DNA from: Gymnopus androsaceus JB14
Taxonomy: Eukaryota > Basidiomycota > Agaricomycetes > Agaricales > Omphalotaceae
DNA: 64,000 bases
Assembly: GCA_009733575.1 (NCBI GenBank)
Contig: ML769405.1
Span: 186,001 to 250,000, forward strand
Direction of reading: 5' to 3'
A program made the position numbers and the translations under genes. The notes under the pieces were generated by a model. That model saw only the letters and a program-made list of their open reading frames with translations, was not told the DNA's origin and searched no databases. Positions 23,656-37,249 of this stretch are shown one piece after another; within the stretch, counting starts at the first letter, position 1; each line of letters begins with the position of its first letter.

Positions 23656-24813
23656 ATGCCGGTTGACGTTGACTCTCCCCAAAAGCTCATCGATGTCTAC
23701 AATCCCGAGTCCCATGTCACATCTCACAGCCTCCTCGCATGGCTTGCCCAATGCGAAGATCTGTTTAGAATTTTCAACAGTCGGAATGCCGATAAGCCTC
23801 TAGCCATAGCTGATCAGATCTGTATTATGGGTCTCGCAATGCAGGAACCCAGTATGCAACAGTGGTGGATGCAGGGAAGGGACAAGTACCTCAAAATGAC
23901 GATAGACAATTGGACCGGGGCAATTAAGGAACGGTGGTTATCCACTAGCAGCGTGAACAATGCCACACGAATCTGTTATGGCCTCAAACAGGGCCATAAG
24001 GATTTCAACACGTACGCTACCGAGCTCGCATACCATCGCAATATTGTTGGAGACATCATCCCCGAAATCACATACAAGAACCTCCTCCTCTTTGGTGCAC
24101 ACCCCGTACTCATGTATGACGTGCTCGCGCTCCCCAAATTCAACGCATGCGCCCCCGAGCTCACCACCAGTGAACTTGAGAGCATCATGTCTGCGCGGTG
24201 GGACGCTATAGTCAGCACAGGCAGGCACAATCCCGTGATTTCATGGTTCAGTAAGCCTACGACAGGCTGGACTGCCATTGAGCCCGAGCGAGCCACTAGG
24301 CGTCCAAGCCGCATGTGGTGCTTTGGGTTCTGGGTCCTGGTTTGGGCTATTACCCTGTGGATTCTATCTTGTTCGCGCACTGGGGGAGTATCTGGTGGTA
24401 GGAATGGTGCAGGAATTGGAGTTGGCGGCTATGGAGGCACAAGTGGTTATGGAGGTGCAAGTGGCTATGGGGGTACAAGTGGTTATGGAGGTGCAAGTGG
24501 CTATGGGGGTGCAAGTGGTTATGGAGGTGCAAGTGGCTATGGAGGTGCAAGCGGTTATGGGGGTGCAGGAGGGTATGGCGGGTATGGAGGGGCAGCAAGT
24601 GGAGATGGTGCTGGGGGTGCAGGAGGTGCAGGAGGGGATGGGGGCTGCACTGGTCCAGGTGGCACAACATCTCCTGGAGGAGGGACTGGTCCGGGTGGCA
24701 CAACTGGTTCTGGAGGGGCAAGTGGTGGAGCAGGTGGTATGGGTGGTATGGGTGGTATGGGTACGGAGGCATGGGAGCCACAGCAGACTCTTTCTTTCAA
24801 TTGTTTCTTTTGA
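23656..24813 (+). CDS. Retrotransposon-gag-like protein with membrane segment and Gly-Tyr-Gly repeats
   Basis: A single-exon protein of 385 residues from ATG 23656. Residues 1-180 resemble the gag-like domain that agaricomycete genomes carry in many copies (LAWLAQCEDLFRIF..., MQQWWMQGRDKYL, LKQGHKDFNTYATELAYHRNIVG, TYKNLLLFGAHPVL). No zinc knuckle, protease or polymerase follows. Instead there is one hydrophobic segment (MWCFGFWVLVWAITLWIL, about residues 218-235), then about 130 residues of GYGGASG, GAGG and GGMG repeats. The gag match is by pattern only. The uninterrupted frame through repeats contrasts with the broken neighbours and suggests that the protein is used. It could be a captured gag domain reworked as a membrane or wall protein; the function is unknown. 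Confidence 0.6.
   Translation: MPVDVDSPQKLIDVYNPESHVTSHSLLAWLAQCEDLFRIFNSRNADKPLAIADQICIMGLAMQEPSMQQWWMQGRDKYLKMTIDNWTGAIKERWLSTSSVNNATRICYGLKQGHKDFNTYATELAYHRNIVGDIIPEITYKNLLLFGAHPVLMYDVLALPKFNACAPELTTSELESIMSARWDAIVSTGRHNPVISWFSKPTTGWTAIEPERATRRPSRMWCFGFWVLVWAITLWILSCSRTGGVSGGRNGAGIGVGGYGGTSGYGGASGYGGTSGYGGASGYGGASGYGGASGYGGASGYGGAGGYGGYGGAASGDGAGGAGGAGGDGGCTGPGGTTSPGGGTGPGGTTGSGGASGGAGGMGGMGGMGTEAWEPQQTLSFNCFF
24424..24590 (+). repeat. Coding minisatellite, GYGGASG units
   Basis: Seven or eight 24-bp units (GGYGGASG, alternating GCA and ACA for Ala/Thr) are arranged head to tail. They alternate ATGGAGG and ATGGGGG variants, a sign of expansion of a 48-bp higher-order unit. Confidence 0.8.
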
Positions 24814-24965
24814 TGTTTGTGTTCTTCCTGATCATTCTTTTAGTCTTCATGGATTGGTCTCTTCGATTGCTTATGATGTTTGTGTTCTTCTTGGTCATTC
24901 TTTTAGTCTTCATGGATTGGCACCTTGCATTCTTCCTGGTCATTTTTTTAGTCTTCGTGGATTGG
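24811..24965 (+). repeat. Noncoding tandem repeat, about 63 bp, 2.5 units
   Basis: Directly after the gag-like stop, units starting TGATGTTTGTGTTCTTC recur at 24811 and 24874, and a shortened one begins near 24928. Each contains TTTTAGTCTTCATGGATTGG. They lie in the 3' untranslated region of the preceding gene. Confidence 0.8.
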
Positions 24966-27214
<2,249 letters not shown>

Positions 27215-27414
27215 GTACACGGCTGTCTGTATTCGAGCTTCAACGAATCACGATTATGTATTTTGCTGAGCGTAATCCTATATTGGAGAAGAGGCCATCT
27301 TGGACAAGCATTGTTCAAAAGCGCATCATCAAATATAGCTACTAATTCGAAGTAAGTAGTATTAATGCGATTCTCATGATACAGTATAATAGACTCTACC
27401 ACAGTGGCCAACGA

Positions 27415-29036
27415 TCACAACGTCGTCTTGCCCAACGCAAGAGGTATAGAGCTAATACTCGTAGGCGGTATCAATCCCACTTCCGTCACCACTGCAGTAA
27501 TACAACTCGGAGGCGTGGAATCATATAAAGGATTTAAAACCTCGAGATTGGAATTTGATTTAGGTGTGTCGGGGGAAAATTTGGCTGGGGCTGAGAGCAA
27601 AGACAGTTAGAGCGGTGCGCCGCAGCTGATTGACAACGAATAAACGAACCCAGCTCATTCTTCCCAAACCCATCAAGCATCACCGTCTCGCTAAACTTGT
27701 ACGTCTCACAGCATAACATAACAGGGACGCTATGTTCCTTTGCTAGCATAGCTACCATCGCGGTTCCTGCTCTCGAATACACCGATCCGTTTGCGTGAAG
27801 TGAGTGTGCACCGAGCAAAACAACGTCGGCGTCGGTGATCAGGGATGGAAGAGCGGGAAGGAGTGCATATGTACAGGGTATTGGTGGCACAGTGGAAGTG
27901 AGACTATGCAGAAGAGTTTTTCCTTCTAGAAGTGGCCGTGAATCTATGACGATCACAGAGAATTGCTTGTTCAGGGAGTGGGCGCGTAGTATAATCTTTT
28001 CGACCAGCGAAGATCTGGAATAAAGGAAATTAGATAAGTCTTGTGGAGAAATAATGGCCAGTATTACCTTGCATAAGTCAGTACGACATCACCATCTTTG
28101 ATTTTCTTAACCGCCAGATCTTCGATAACTTCATCGGCGATGATGATACGGTCTCGTATGTAGTTGTCAATCTTTTGACAAAGCTCATCTTTTGCCTGCA
28201 AACAAAGCCAATTAGTTTTTGGTCGATGAAAGATACGCCGGGGAACTGCGTACATCTTGTTCTGGAAGATCAATATCTGAATCGCTAATCTCTAGCTTTA
28301 ACTGTCGAATCGCATTCCCCATCGTAACCGACATGGGTCGTGCAGCAACCAAATGCGTGATTTGAGGTGATAGGTACGTCATGAGATGTCGCGAGAGCGT
28401 ATTATGCGGGGGCGTAACATAATCCTGTATAACCTGGGATGCACGAGCACGATCGAGTAAGAATTGAGCATAAATTCAAGAGAGATATTTTACCGTCTTA
28501 AACGCAGTCAGCGTTGCGATACATCTCGCATTCGCGCCACAGATCTTGAATTCCGAAAACTGCAATGCCAATCTCACAATCGCAGGATGTATATCTCCTT
28601 TAACCTGATGACCGAGAGTTTTTGGAAGACCAAAATGAGAGAAGATGCGTAATCCTCGCGATTTTGGGCCGCGGTCCACTGACCCATAACCATCCACGCT
28701 TCCTGCACGGTCCCGATAGCTCGATGGCATATCCCTCGACGATGAAGCCGCGCCGGAGGAAGGCGCTTTATTATTATTTGATTCTGAAGTAGATTTTGGT
28801 TTCGGAGTTGTGGGCGGTTTTTGTTTAGATGATGATGCTGATGATGATGCAGCAGGACCGGATGAAGATGACGATTGGCCTGGTTCTTGTTGCTGCTGTT
28901 TCTGTGCAGCTTTCGCGGCTCGTTGTTGTTCCTGTCGCTCTCTTCCTGCGGCACGCTTCTGGGCTTTTGTCAACTGCTGCCCATCTGCAGATGTAGATGC
29001 GGGTTCGGGTTTTGGGACTAGGACTGGCTCTGGCAT
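27415..29036 (-). CDS. GCD2: eIF2B delta subunit (GCD2)
   Basis: A regulatory subunit of the guanine-nucleotide exchange factor for eIF2, controlling translation initiation. The N-terminal 130 residues are disordered and Gln/Ser/Lys-rich, as usual for delta. The conserved part starts GDIHPAIVRLALQFSEFKICGANARCIATL, continues DYVTPPHNTLSRHLMTYLSPQI, ARPMSVTMGNAIRQLK, DGDVVLTYARSSLVEKIILRA, VIVIDSRPLLEGKTLL and DADVVLLGAHSLHANGSVYSRAGTAMVAMLA, and ends in PLYDSTPPSCITAVVTEVGLIPPTSI. Introns fit. Just past NELA the sequence departs from the usual Gly-Asp-Pro. It starts back-to-back with RAT1, with only 171 bases between. Confidence 0.93.
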
Positions 29037-29207
29037 CTTTGAGGTAGGATGATTGGGATAGATGAACGATTGCTCAGACTCAGAGTTCGGAGTCAGATTC
29101 TGGTTTAAATCTGATCACGTTTTTCTAGCGGCGGCAGGCAAAACAGACTAAGAGGCAATTTCGGCTTTCTTATTGTCAACCAATTGCAACGACGACACGA
29201 CAACTTC
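29037..29207. promoter_or_regulatory. Bidirectional promoter of eIF2B delta and RAT1
   Basis: 171 bases separate the divergent start codons of two housekeeping genes in RNA metabolism, so both promoters and leaders must be inside. No TATA box is evident. Inference from layout only. Confidence 0.5.
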
Positions 29208-32200
29208 ATGGTCAGTCTCTAAATCTTCAGTAACTCTACAGGCTAATTAATCACTATTTACAGGGTGTCCCCGCATTATTCCGATGGTTGAGCAAAAAAT
29301 ATCCCAAAATCAGTGCGTCTCAGCATTTCATGGTTTGTACATAACTAATCCATGTTTACGCAGTTTACCCCGTTGTAGAGGAAGATGATGTTGAGGTTCC
29401 CGATGAAAACGACGATATTATCATTATTCCTCCAAAGATGTCGAATCCAAATCCCAATGGGGCGGAATTTGACAATTTATACCTTGACATGAACGGGATT
29501 GTGCGTCTTGCTCCTCGTTCTACTAGGCAACGCTAACCATTTCTCAGGTTCATCCTTGTACTCACCCGGAAGGAAAGGTATATCTATTTTAATGTCTTTC
29601 ACCCACTGTTGCTCATCTCAATCTACTCCAGCCCGCACCAGAAACTGAGGAGGAAATGATGGTAGAAATTTTCAAATATACAGAAAGAGTCGTCAATATG
29701 GTCAGGCCACGAAAGCTCTTGTTCATGGCTATTGGTGAGTCTCTTGCTACTCGTCAAGCAACCTTACTCATTTCTTGCTTCCCTTTTGTAGATGGCGTTG
29801 CACCCCGAGCTAAGATGAACCAGCAACGATCTAGGCGTTTTCGTGCTGCCCAAGAAGCCAAGGAAAAGGAAGAAGCACGAAAGGAGTCGATTCTTCTGTG
29901 GGAAGGTTCGTGCGCTCAGTTTTTGTTCTAACCTTACGAATGTTGATGCTCGGGTCATATAGGGATGGGTAAGGAATTATCAGAGGAAGAAAAAAACAAA
30001 GTCGCGTGGGATTCCAATGCCATTACTCCTGGGACACCTTTCATGGCTCTACTGGCTGCCTCTCTTCGCTACTGGGTTGTTTCAAAGCTTAACAATGACC
30101 TGGATGGAAAGGTGTACGTTGCGCAAAAAGTTTATTTGCTACCTTTTCGATTAACGTCTTTCTTTAGATCCAAGTCATCATATCAGACGCAAGCGTACCA
30201 GGTGAAGGTGAACATAAAATCATGGACTGGATTCGTCGCCAACGAGCAAACCCTGGGCATGATCCTAATACACGGCATGTCATTTACGGCTTGGTACGTG
30301 GCCATATTTGCTCTTCTGAATTGAACTAATCATGTCTTTTATAGGACGCTGATCTCATTATGCTAGCATTGGCAACGCACGAACCTCATTTCAGAGTGTT
30401 GCGTGAGGATGTCTTTGGCGAAAGCAACTCAAACGCTTGTCGGATATGTGGTCAAGACGGTCATTATGCTGCTCAATGTACAGCTGAAAAATCACAAATT
30501 CAGAAAAAGCCTCCTCCCGAGAAGAAACCTTTTATCTTTCTAGATGTCGCTATTTTGCGAGAGTATCTCGAGGTCGAGCTCAATGTTCCTCAAGTCTCTT
30601 TTCCCTTTGATTTTGAGCGATCTCTCGATGACTGGGTGCTTCTCATCTTTTTTGTTGGAAACGACTTCCTTCCCCATTTACCTTCGCTTGAGATTCGCGA
30701 GGGTGCTATTGATACTTTATTAAGGATCTGGAAACAAGAACTCCCGCGAATGGGTGGCTATCTTACAAATCACGGTCAACTTGAGCTAGCTAGAGTGCAA
30801 GTTATCCTCGGAGGCTTAGCTCAAAGAGAAGATGACATCTTCCGGCGACGACGCGAAGGTGCGTTTTCTTCTGGCTATCTTACTTAACGATAGTTGAACC
30901 ATCCTATTTTTAGCTGAAGAACGTCAAGAAGCAAATGCCAAGCGTCGTAAGTTGGAGGACGAGAACAGGAAAAACGGATTTTCTATGGGACCTTCCTCCG
31001 CTCTTGCATTGACTGCTTCTACCTCTAGTCTTACTAGTAATACATCTCTTACCCATCCATCCCTTCCACAGCGACCCGATTTCGCTGCTAACGCGGATTC
31101 CATTGGTCTTGGGGCAAAGCCCAATCCAGAGTCAATTCATAATATTCCCGCTGCCGCACAGGCACTTGCGGGCTCAAACCACGATGTTGTAGCCAATCGG
31201 CGCGCTATACGAATGGCCAATATGAGCGCGGCAGAGGTGCTCAAGGCTGAACTCGCTGGACTTGTCCCTGTAAAACCAACAGACAGTAAAGTTGACGTTA
31301 AAGCCAATTTGTCCTTACCTTCAGACCCCGAACCTATGGTCGTCTCAGATTCTGCTGTGACTACGACAGTGTCAGAGCCTGCTTCTGTTGACGTTGACGC
31401 TGCTGCGACTGCGATGACTGTCGATCATGATGATATTCCAGGTTTCGGAGTTCATGTCTCTGCGGCCGATGAGGTAGTCACAAACTCTGCGCCTGCAGAA
31501 CCTGATGTACCGATGTCGGTAGAAGAGAATGATGCAGATGAGCAGCAAAATGGGCCTGAATTGGGCGGAGATGATGATACTACTGGGGCAAATGTGGCTG
31601 GGGTGAAGCGAAAACATGATGAATTGAATGCAGACGAAACACCAGCTGAGGTGACTGTAGCGGAGGATGACGATGAGCCTCCTGCAGACGGACCTCATTC
31701 TTCCACTCTAGCATACAAGGTTAATCCAGACGGAACGGTTACTCAGGAAGATACTGTCCAGTGCGTGATACTTTCAATGGAGGAGCTGCGTGTATTGATA
31801 TGGGGTGAACCTCCTTTCAGACTTTGGGAACCTGGATATAGAGACCGATACTATAAGCAAAAGTTCGGGGTGGAACCTCATGATAAGGAGTTTAGGAATC
31901 AGTACGTTTTTCTCTCCGCAATGGGAAGGATTTTCTGACCTTTTATAGGGTCGCAAAGAGTTACGTCGAAGGAATGGCCTGGGTTCTGTGCTATTATTAC
32001 CAAGGAGTGAGAAGTCCTCAGCTTTCCATGTTACTAGTTGTTAATTCTTTGAGATTTAGACCCCGTCTTGGCAATGGTACTACCCATACCACTTTGCTCC
32101 CTTTGCCGCTGATTTCGTGGACGTTGAAAAAATGGATATCAAATTCGAAGCAGGCCAGCCTTTCAAACCCTATGAGCAGCTCATGGGTGTCTTCCCGGCC

Positions 32201-33548
32201 GCAAGGTGAGTATTCTTTCTTGCCTTTAACGTTTGTAGCTCAATCGATTCAGTCGCAAACATATCCCTGAACCATTCCATTTCCTGATGACCGAGGAGGA
32301 CTCACCCATTATCGATTTCTATCCCTCTACGTTCGAGATTGATATGAACGGAAAGAAGATGGCCTGGCAAGGCGTTGCTCTTCTTCCCTTCATCGATCCT
32401 GCTCGGCTTCTCGAGGCAATGAAGGAGCCATACACAAAACTTACTGAAGAGGAAATTCGACGGAACACCTGGGGGAATAACTCTATATTCGCCTCGAATG
32501 AACATCCAATCCACCCATTCTATGAGCAACTGTATGGAAAACGGAGACCCAAAGAAGTGAGATTTATTTATTTATTTCTCTTCGTGTAACATTGCAGAAA
32601 CTAATCATCATTCTAGCCGCTTCAAATAGACCCCAAGGACAGCAAAGGAATCAGCGGAAGTGCCCTTCCCAACCCCGAGTGTCTGCCAGGCTCCACCTAC
32701 CTCACTCCACTCCCCGAACAAAATCTGCCTGATATCAAAAACGACCGTTCACTCTCTGTGTTTTACTTTTTCCCAAAACAACTGACGCCACATCGGTCGG
32801 TGCTATTACCTGGCGTTACGCGTCCTGCTCGTATTCTGTCAGCGAGTGATTTGGAGCATGCGAAGAATGGTGGACGAGGACGTGGCCGGGGTGGGGTGGG
32901 TATGATCGTGGCGGGAGAGACCGAGACCGTGGAGGTAACAGAAATGACCCATTCCACTCTCGACCTCCTTCAAACTATGGGAATGACCGAGGAAATTCTC
33001 GTGGATCGTACGGAGGAGGAGGAGGAAACTATAGCGACCGAAGTCGTGGTAGACCTCCGCAGAACAATACTGGGTACGGAGCTGGCAGGGGAGTTCCTCC
33101 CCCGCCCCCGCCTACTGGCAACTCGTACGGGGGATACGGAGGTGGTTCTGCAGGAGGTTATGGAAGCTATGGTGGGTATGGCGGGTCTACGGGAGACGGT
33201 GGAGGGGGTTACTATGGCGGGCGACCAGCAGGAGGCCCTTCTCCTCCTGCTTCTTACGGTGGCTACGGTGGTGGTCCTACGGGAACCTATGGTGGAGGTG
33301 GAACCGGGAGAGATCATGAATATGGTGGGTATGGTAGCAACTACGGGAATAATGGCGGGAGCTATTCCTCAAGAGGCAGAGGTGGTGGTGGTGGCGGCTA
33401 CGGAAACGGAGGTTATAGTGGTGATAATGGGTATGGCGGATATGCTCCTCCTACGAACACTTATTCAAACTACGACAACGGAGGGTACAATGCATCTCGA
33501 GGTGGTTCATACAATCAACCTCCAAGGGGACGTGGTCGTGGATGGTAA
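29208..33548 (+). CDS. RAT1: Nuclear 5'-3' exoribonuclease RAT1/XRN2
   Basis: RAT1 degrades uncapped RNA in the nucleus, matures rRNA and ends Pol II transcription. Exon 1 codes only the ATG (29208-29210); intron 1 follows at 29211-29263. The XRN N-domain follows: [92 protein letters not shown] knuckle, [14 protein letters not shown], is inserted as in fungal RAT1, then [20 protein letters not shown]. The second domain ([28 protein letters not shown]) is complete. The C-terminal tail is RGG/GYGG-rich, but reaching it needs a one-base shift in the G-run near 32890; without it another open frame runs to 33564. About eleven introns; the one at 31761-31820 is 60 nt and stop-free. Confidence 0.93.
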
Positions 33549-34079
33549 ATACAAGATGTATTGATTTTGTTTTCGCCACTTCTAATTACGGAACCTACGC
33601 GCATAGGTGCTAAACACTAGTGCAGCTCTTGTACTACAACTTGATGCTCCTATATAGTAATCTCATCTTTATGTATTGGCACGCCGTTCAGATGTAAATC
33701 TGTTGTGTCACTTTTGGCGAAGTCCACAAGGAAGCCCAACTCATGCCATCCAAATATTCCGGGGCGGGTGGAATATACACATATATAGTCATCTGAAATT
33801 CTCAAATGAATTTTTAGTATTAAAAGAGTATACAAGTGCTTCAACGAGTGGGGCAAATGACAGCTTCAGTCCGGTAGTATCCGAGTCCTTGCAATGTACA
33901 AATGTACATACCTACATCCTCAGGAGTGGCGACGGGTGTCATAGGGCCATTAACATTTAGTTTTAGTCGATGTACCTCAGGCTCACGTCTCCTTGGTGCA
34001 CTGGCATCAGGCTCGCGAAGAAGCATTAGGAAGCGTACTACTAGTACTAGGGCGAAGATGCATGATTGAAGATTAGGGC
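33549..34079. other. Intergenic after RAT1
   Basis: About 530 bases. Short open stretches exist on both strands (for instance GWHELGFLVDFAKS on the minus strand near 33690-33750), but no gene could be assembled. Confidence 0.35.
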
Positions 34080-35250
34080 TTGAGCCGGGATTAGACTCGA
34101 ACCAGCCGGCTGCGTCGGCCCGGTGACGTTCGATGAAAGACGATCGAAGTTCGGGCTGGAACAGCCGACTGGTATTTAATCTGGCACTTTTGGCACGGTC
34201 GGCTTTTTTCACACGTCGACTTATTGACTTCAACAAATTTTCTGAGCATCAATTTTTCAAAACTCATGCATCCGAAATTCTGAAGAGACAGATTTGTGTA
34301 GAATTGTACGGGAATTCAAAGGTATATCTTTATTAAGTGTAATTGTTTGAAGCCATTGCTCAAACTTGAATTTATATATTATCCGCGTGGGCGCTTAGTA
34401 CTTCTAAGCACCCCACTTAAGCGCTCAAGTGCTGCGTCATCTGGTGACATGTAATCAGTTCAAAGTAATTAGCATCTAGCGAGCTCATTTCTTAATCTAT
34501 TCAGATAAAAACAAATAGCTATTCTTCGGCGAAAAAATCTGCAAAGAACTGTCTATTCAGAATTTTAGACGCATGAGTTTGAAAAATCGATGCTCAGAAA
34601 ATTTGTTGAAGTCAATAAGTCGGCGTGTGAAAAAAGCCGACTACAGCTGTTTCCAAATTTGTAGCATAGATTTTGCGAAACGCTCTTTAGTGATCTTATT
34701 TACAACCAAATAAAAACGTCATGCCGGAGCCTCGAGGCAGCTGCGGACGCCTCTGCTCCAATGCTCCACTGCACGGTCACCTGCATATTCCTCAGGTCTC
34801 CTCGACGCTAGACAATCTAAATTCCGAGACTTTCCCAGTTCTGAGCACATTTGCCTTCACCCTGCTAACTGTCGATTGGGAGACGTGAAGTTTGTGAGCT
34901 GTAGTAACTTGGTTTTCGGTCAATGAAAGAAGGTAGATTTTTTCTTTTGCAGCTGGATGAATGTAGCGAAAATTGCCCATTGTTGTTCGAGGCAAGGTTC
35001 GAGGAGACAGAAGGAGACATCGGTCAAAATTACATCATAGCCGACACTGGCCGAGCGGTGGCGTGTTTGGTTATAAATAAGATCACTAAAGAGCATTTCG
35101 CAAAATCTATGCTACAAATTTGGAAACAGCTGTAAGCCAAAACTGCCAGATTAAAAACCAGTCGCCGCGTTTGCGGCACTTTGATCGACTCATCATCAAA
35201 CGTCGCTGCATCCACTACGGCGACTGGCTCGAGTCTAAGCCGGGATAAGT
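34080..35250. mobile_element. Nested fold-back element with transposase remnant
   Basis: The outer arms are about 34080-34195 and 35140-35250, near-complements that share TTTAATCTGGCA and TTAGACTCGA. Inside, 34200-34283 pairs with 34556-34645 (CAAATTTTCTGAGCATC and its complement), and 34646-34715 pairs with 35056-35135 (GATCTTATTT/AAATAAGATC ends). At least two inverted-repeat elements are thus stacked in one another. A transposase fragment sits in the inner one. Exact ends and target duplications could not be fixed. Most likely non-autonomous DNA transposons of Tc1/mariner type. Confidence 0.7.
34792..34995 (-). pseudogene. Transposase N-terminal helix-turn-helix fragment
   Basis: 67 residues with AAKEKIYLLSLTENQVTTAHKLHVSQSTVSRVKANV, the pattern of the DNA-binding helix-turn-helix of Tc1/mariner-like transposases. 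No DDE catalytic domain follows. It lies between inverted repeats, so it is the stub of a once autonomous element. Confidence 0.55.
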
Positions 35251-35435
35251 AGAGACGCATCAACAAGCGTCAGGAATGCGATAATAATAACAAAAAGCCA
35301 GTTAGAGCTCCATAAACAAGCCAATCCAGGTTTGAACGCACATAAGTAGCCTGAAGGTTTAAAAATCATCCCGATTGATTATGTACTGGGAGTTGAAGTA
35401 TTAGCGAGTTTTTGCAATGTTTAACGGCCTTCTTT

Positions 35436-36880
35436 ATGTCCGAACTCTCTTCACTCTCGGAATCTGATCTACACTGGCCGGGGATTCCTGATGCAACTGA
35501 AGAGCTCGAGCGTTATACTCTTGTGGGCTTTCACCCCGTACACCTTGGAGATGTGTTCAGTTCCGAAAGCGCAGTATATCGCGTCCTTCAGAAGCTTGGG
35601 TGGGGCTCATTCGCAACTGTATGGCTTGCTATGACTCTACAAGGAGAAGCAGAAAACCCTCAACATCCAAGTCGTTATGTTGCACTCAAGATATGCGTTG
35701 CAAATGCCGACTCTGATCACGAGTTAGTAAATGTCCACCGTCGGCTTCCATCCGAATTGCTACACGTCAAAGCTTCTGAGCAGTTTCTCACTACATGGTC
35801 AGAATGGCTCCCATACCGTCCTTGTTTACACTGTTCTGGCTAGGGTAATGTCCTTGAAGCTCTGGACGAACGTCGTTGGCTATGCCATCGACTGGTACAA
35901 GGCGTTGCATTCTTGCATCGGAATGGTGTCATTCACGGAGGTGAGTAGTAGCACTTACCTTTCTTGCTCTCTTATCTGTCTCCTTCGCAACAGATTTACA
36001 TGTTGGAATATAGGAGCTTCTCTACCGATGCTGGAAGAGCACTCCGAACTCGACCTCCTCGAAGACTTTCAGCCTGATCCCCATGTCGTCCTGCATTGCA
36101 AACCGCACCCATCACACTCCTTAAATACCTCTTACCACCAATTGGCATCGCAGATTTCTGCAGGTTGCGAAGACTCGTCTCTCCGCAAATGGCTGGTGTT
36201 TCTGCTCAAACCATGGATCTTGGCAACGGTAAGTGGATCCTCTTCCGAGTCGCTTATTTGAAACCGGCTCCAACCTCTCGGATCCTTCCAGCTGCGATTA
36301 TTGGCAAACCTTCGCGTCCTCCAAATGTATGTGCACCCGAAATCATGTTCAAGGTGGTGGCCTCGGAGTCGTCAGTTGCTTCTGCAACATGCGCAAGTGA
36401 CTCGAGTGTGTTGTATGTAATCTCTTCCTCCTTTGAATAGCAATGTCTTCTACTCATCGTCTGTTTAGTTATTTTATACAGTATGCCGATATCTTCTACA
36501 GTGAGAGAATAATCACCCGCCAGCTCTTAAACATGGGCAAGTTGTGCGGTGAAATGCCCTTGGAATGGCAGAAACATCTACCCGGACTCGACAGTGGTAC
36601 GTACTAACCTGATTCCGCGTCTTTGTTGCTCTACTCCACCTGAACTAAGTACAATAATCTTGAAGCGTTGTCCCCAGCGACGAGAGATGCGGAATGGAGA
36701 GAGCGAGTAGGAAGGAGAATGGACAAGTACGTTGAGGGGCTCGGCGACTTGATGAAGTGGATGCTGAAGTTGTATCCTGCGACGCGGTGCAGAGGAGATG
36801 CTGCAGCATCCATGGTTTGAACAAAGTGGAGAGCACGTCGAACGCAATCTACCAAGGAAAGGTATGAAGGAGGAAACCCG
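35436..36880 (+). pseudogene. SRPK-like protein kinase, first copy, broken
   Basis: This is the decayed tandem twin of the gene at 37250. The start MSELSSLSESDLHWPGIPD, the glycine loop KLGWGSFATVWLA and the lysine block RYVALKI are intact. Compared with the twin it has lost bases after LPSELLHV (about 35768), about 80 bases covering the ACFTGDS...CYQVAQ region (about 35845), and four bases near 36792 in the ATRCRGDAA stretch, each shifting the frame. It also gains GTA at about 35736. The catalytic-loop exon and the DLG region are still legible. No functional kinase can be made from it. Confidence 0.8.
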
Positions 36881-37249
36881 TCAGAGGCTATCTGCTAGTT
36901 TTCCGCCCTAAATGGACCTTTTTGTTCGAAACAGAAAATGAGGAAGTCGATGAAGTGATTTCTTGGATGTGCTTTATTCAATATTGAATTTCGCCAAATT
37001 CTCTATATCATGCTGAAGCCCTCAATGCATCTGTTTTTCTCGGACAAATTCCCGAACTCTGTGTGGTACCGCGCTGGCTCGAACTTGGACAAGGTTTTAG
37101 GGTTCAAGTTTGGGAGAAATTTAGGACGAGTAAGTCCCTCAAGGCTCTACATAAAGTACCAACCAAGTACTATACGCGTTCGGCCGAAAGGTGATGAAGC
37201 GCTTAGGCCCCTATTAATTTGCATCTCGCTGCAATACTACTTTGTACCC

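Noticed and set aside
24424..24590. Regular repeats as a CRISPR-like array
   Set aside because: The units are contiguous without spacers, are coding, and the genome is eukaryotic.
24350..24813. Long ORFs on both strands over the Gly-Tyr-Gly array
   Set aside because: They are mirror frames of a repetitive stop-poor sequence and give His/Pro or Val/Met repeats with no other support.
32758..33564. A separate gene in the alternate frame over the RAT1 tail
   Set aside because: It begins inside the RAT1 exon, its openness follows from low complexity, and the RGG frame is the family tail.
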